A stretch of 12,742 bases of DNA. Source: Clostridia bacterium (GTDB lineage: Bacteria > Bacillota > Clostridia > Christensenellales > Borkfalkiaceae). Numbering within the stretch: position 1 is the first letter of the stretch; each line of letters starts with the position of its first letter. A program made the translations under genes and the position numbers. Shown here one piece after another: positions 12,555 to 12,742 of this stretch. The notes below the pieces were generated by a model, which was given only the letters and a program-made list of their open reading frames with translations, was not told the DNA's origin and did not search any database. The stretch is taken from positions 1-12,742 of the forward strand of contig CAAFYG010000075.1 in assembly GCA_900767195.1 (NCBI GenBank). The letters are read 5' to 3'.

Positions 12555-12742
12555 ATATAGGAACAACGTTGCGCCCTTGATTTTCTGAAATTTCTTACCG
12601 AAATATTCAGGATATCAAAAATGTGCTACGCACCTTGATTGAAAATTTCTATTAGAAAACAAGTTGCGCCCCTCATCCGTCGCCGTTCGGCGACACCTTC
12701 CCCCCGGGGGGAAGGCTGTATCGGCGGGTGCGTAATGAAACG
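12555..12742. repeat. Intergenic hairpin repeat array at the right edge
   Basis: A CCCTTGATTTTCTGAAATTTC...GAAATATTCAGGATATCAA long hairpin (about 12575-12619) is followed by a partial CACCTTGATTGAAAATTTCTATTAG unit. The complete block CCCCTCATCCG, GTCGCC/GGCGAC (12679-12694) and the perfect C6/G6 palindrome (about 12696-12715) comes next. The window ends inside the GCGGGTGCGTAATGAAACG tail. The stretch 12468-12554 between this array and the spoVM-like gene is GC-rich and then T-rich, with nothing I can identify. Confidence 0.85.

Noticed and set aside
1..12742. Insertion sequence or integron explaining the repeats
   Set aside because: No transposase, integrase or consistent target-site duplication was seen. 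The repeats resemble REP or MITE-like elements but no mobilising enzyme is in the window.

Overview
The window looks like a chromosomal segment of a spore-forming, low- to mid-GC Gram-positive bacterium of the Clostridia, probably an uncultured gut-type lineage. The taxonomic call is inference. It rests on strong AGGAGG-type ribosome sites, SigA-like promoters, and a Bacillus/Clostridia core neighbourhood: recG, yloV/fakA, yloU/asp23, rpmB and a tiny spoVM-like gene. In Bacillus subtilis the order is spoVM-rpmB-yloU-yloV-sdaAB-sdaAA-recG. Here the same genes persist, but the sda genes are absent, rpmB is turned outward, and about 7 kb of accessory DNA lies between rpmB and the spoVM-like gene.

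Layout from left to right. 1-132: repeat remnants. 133-2148 (-): RecG helicase. 2149-2848: repeat array. 2849-4507 (-): FakA/YloV. 4533-4599: terminator and hairpin. 4609-4959 (-): Asp23/YloU. 4960-5299: divergent promoters. 5300-5482 (+): ribosomal protein L28, with a terminator. 5618-5906: repeat array. 5907-6167 (-): small XRE-type regulator. 6168-6318: divergent control region with two matching operators around back-to-back promoters. 6319-8338 (+): three-gene secretion operon of a SipW-type substrate, a SipW/ER-type signal peptidase, and a second SipW-type substrate. 8389-8900: repeat array. 9094-10845 (+): large lipoprotein with its own strong promoter and terminator. 10981-11473: repeat array. 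11471-12349 (-): M19 membrane dipeptidase. 12365-12436 (-): spoVM-like 23-codon gene. 12555-12742: another repeat array.

The accessory centrepiece is the regulator plus substrate-sipW-substrate cassette. It has the plan of the B. subtilis tapA-sipW-tasA matrix operon, which is repressed by the XRE protein SinR. Here an XRE gene sits divergently beside the operon, and two TTTTGCAC-N8-GTGCAA sites bracket the shared promoter region. Both exported proteins carry the same GGV-aromatic-A-x-F-[ST]-Y-A cleavage-site motif, so the peptidase encoded between them probably processes both. The proteins themselves do not resemble a specific family member that I can name.

The second striking theme is a dense, modular family of intergenic hairpin repeats. 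It fills every gap that contains a gene 3' end and is absent from the two divergent 5'/5' gaps. Several modules differ between copies by compensatory base-pair changes, so the fold rather than the sequence seems to be kept. No transposase, tRNA, rRNA or CRISPR array was seen.
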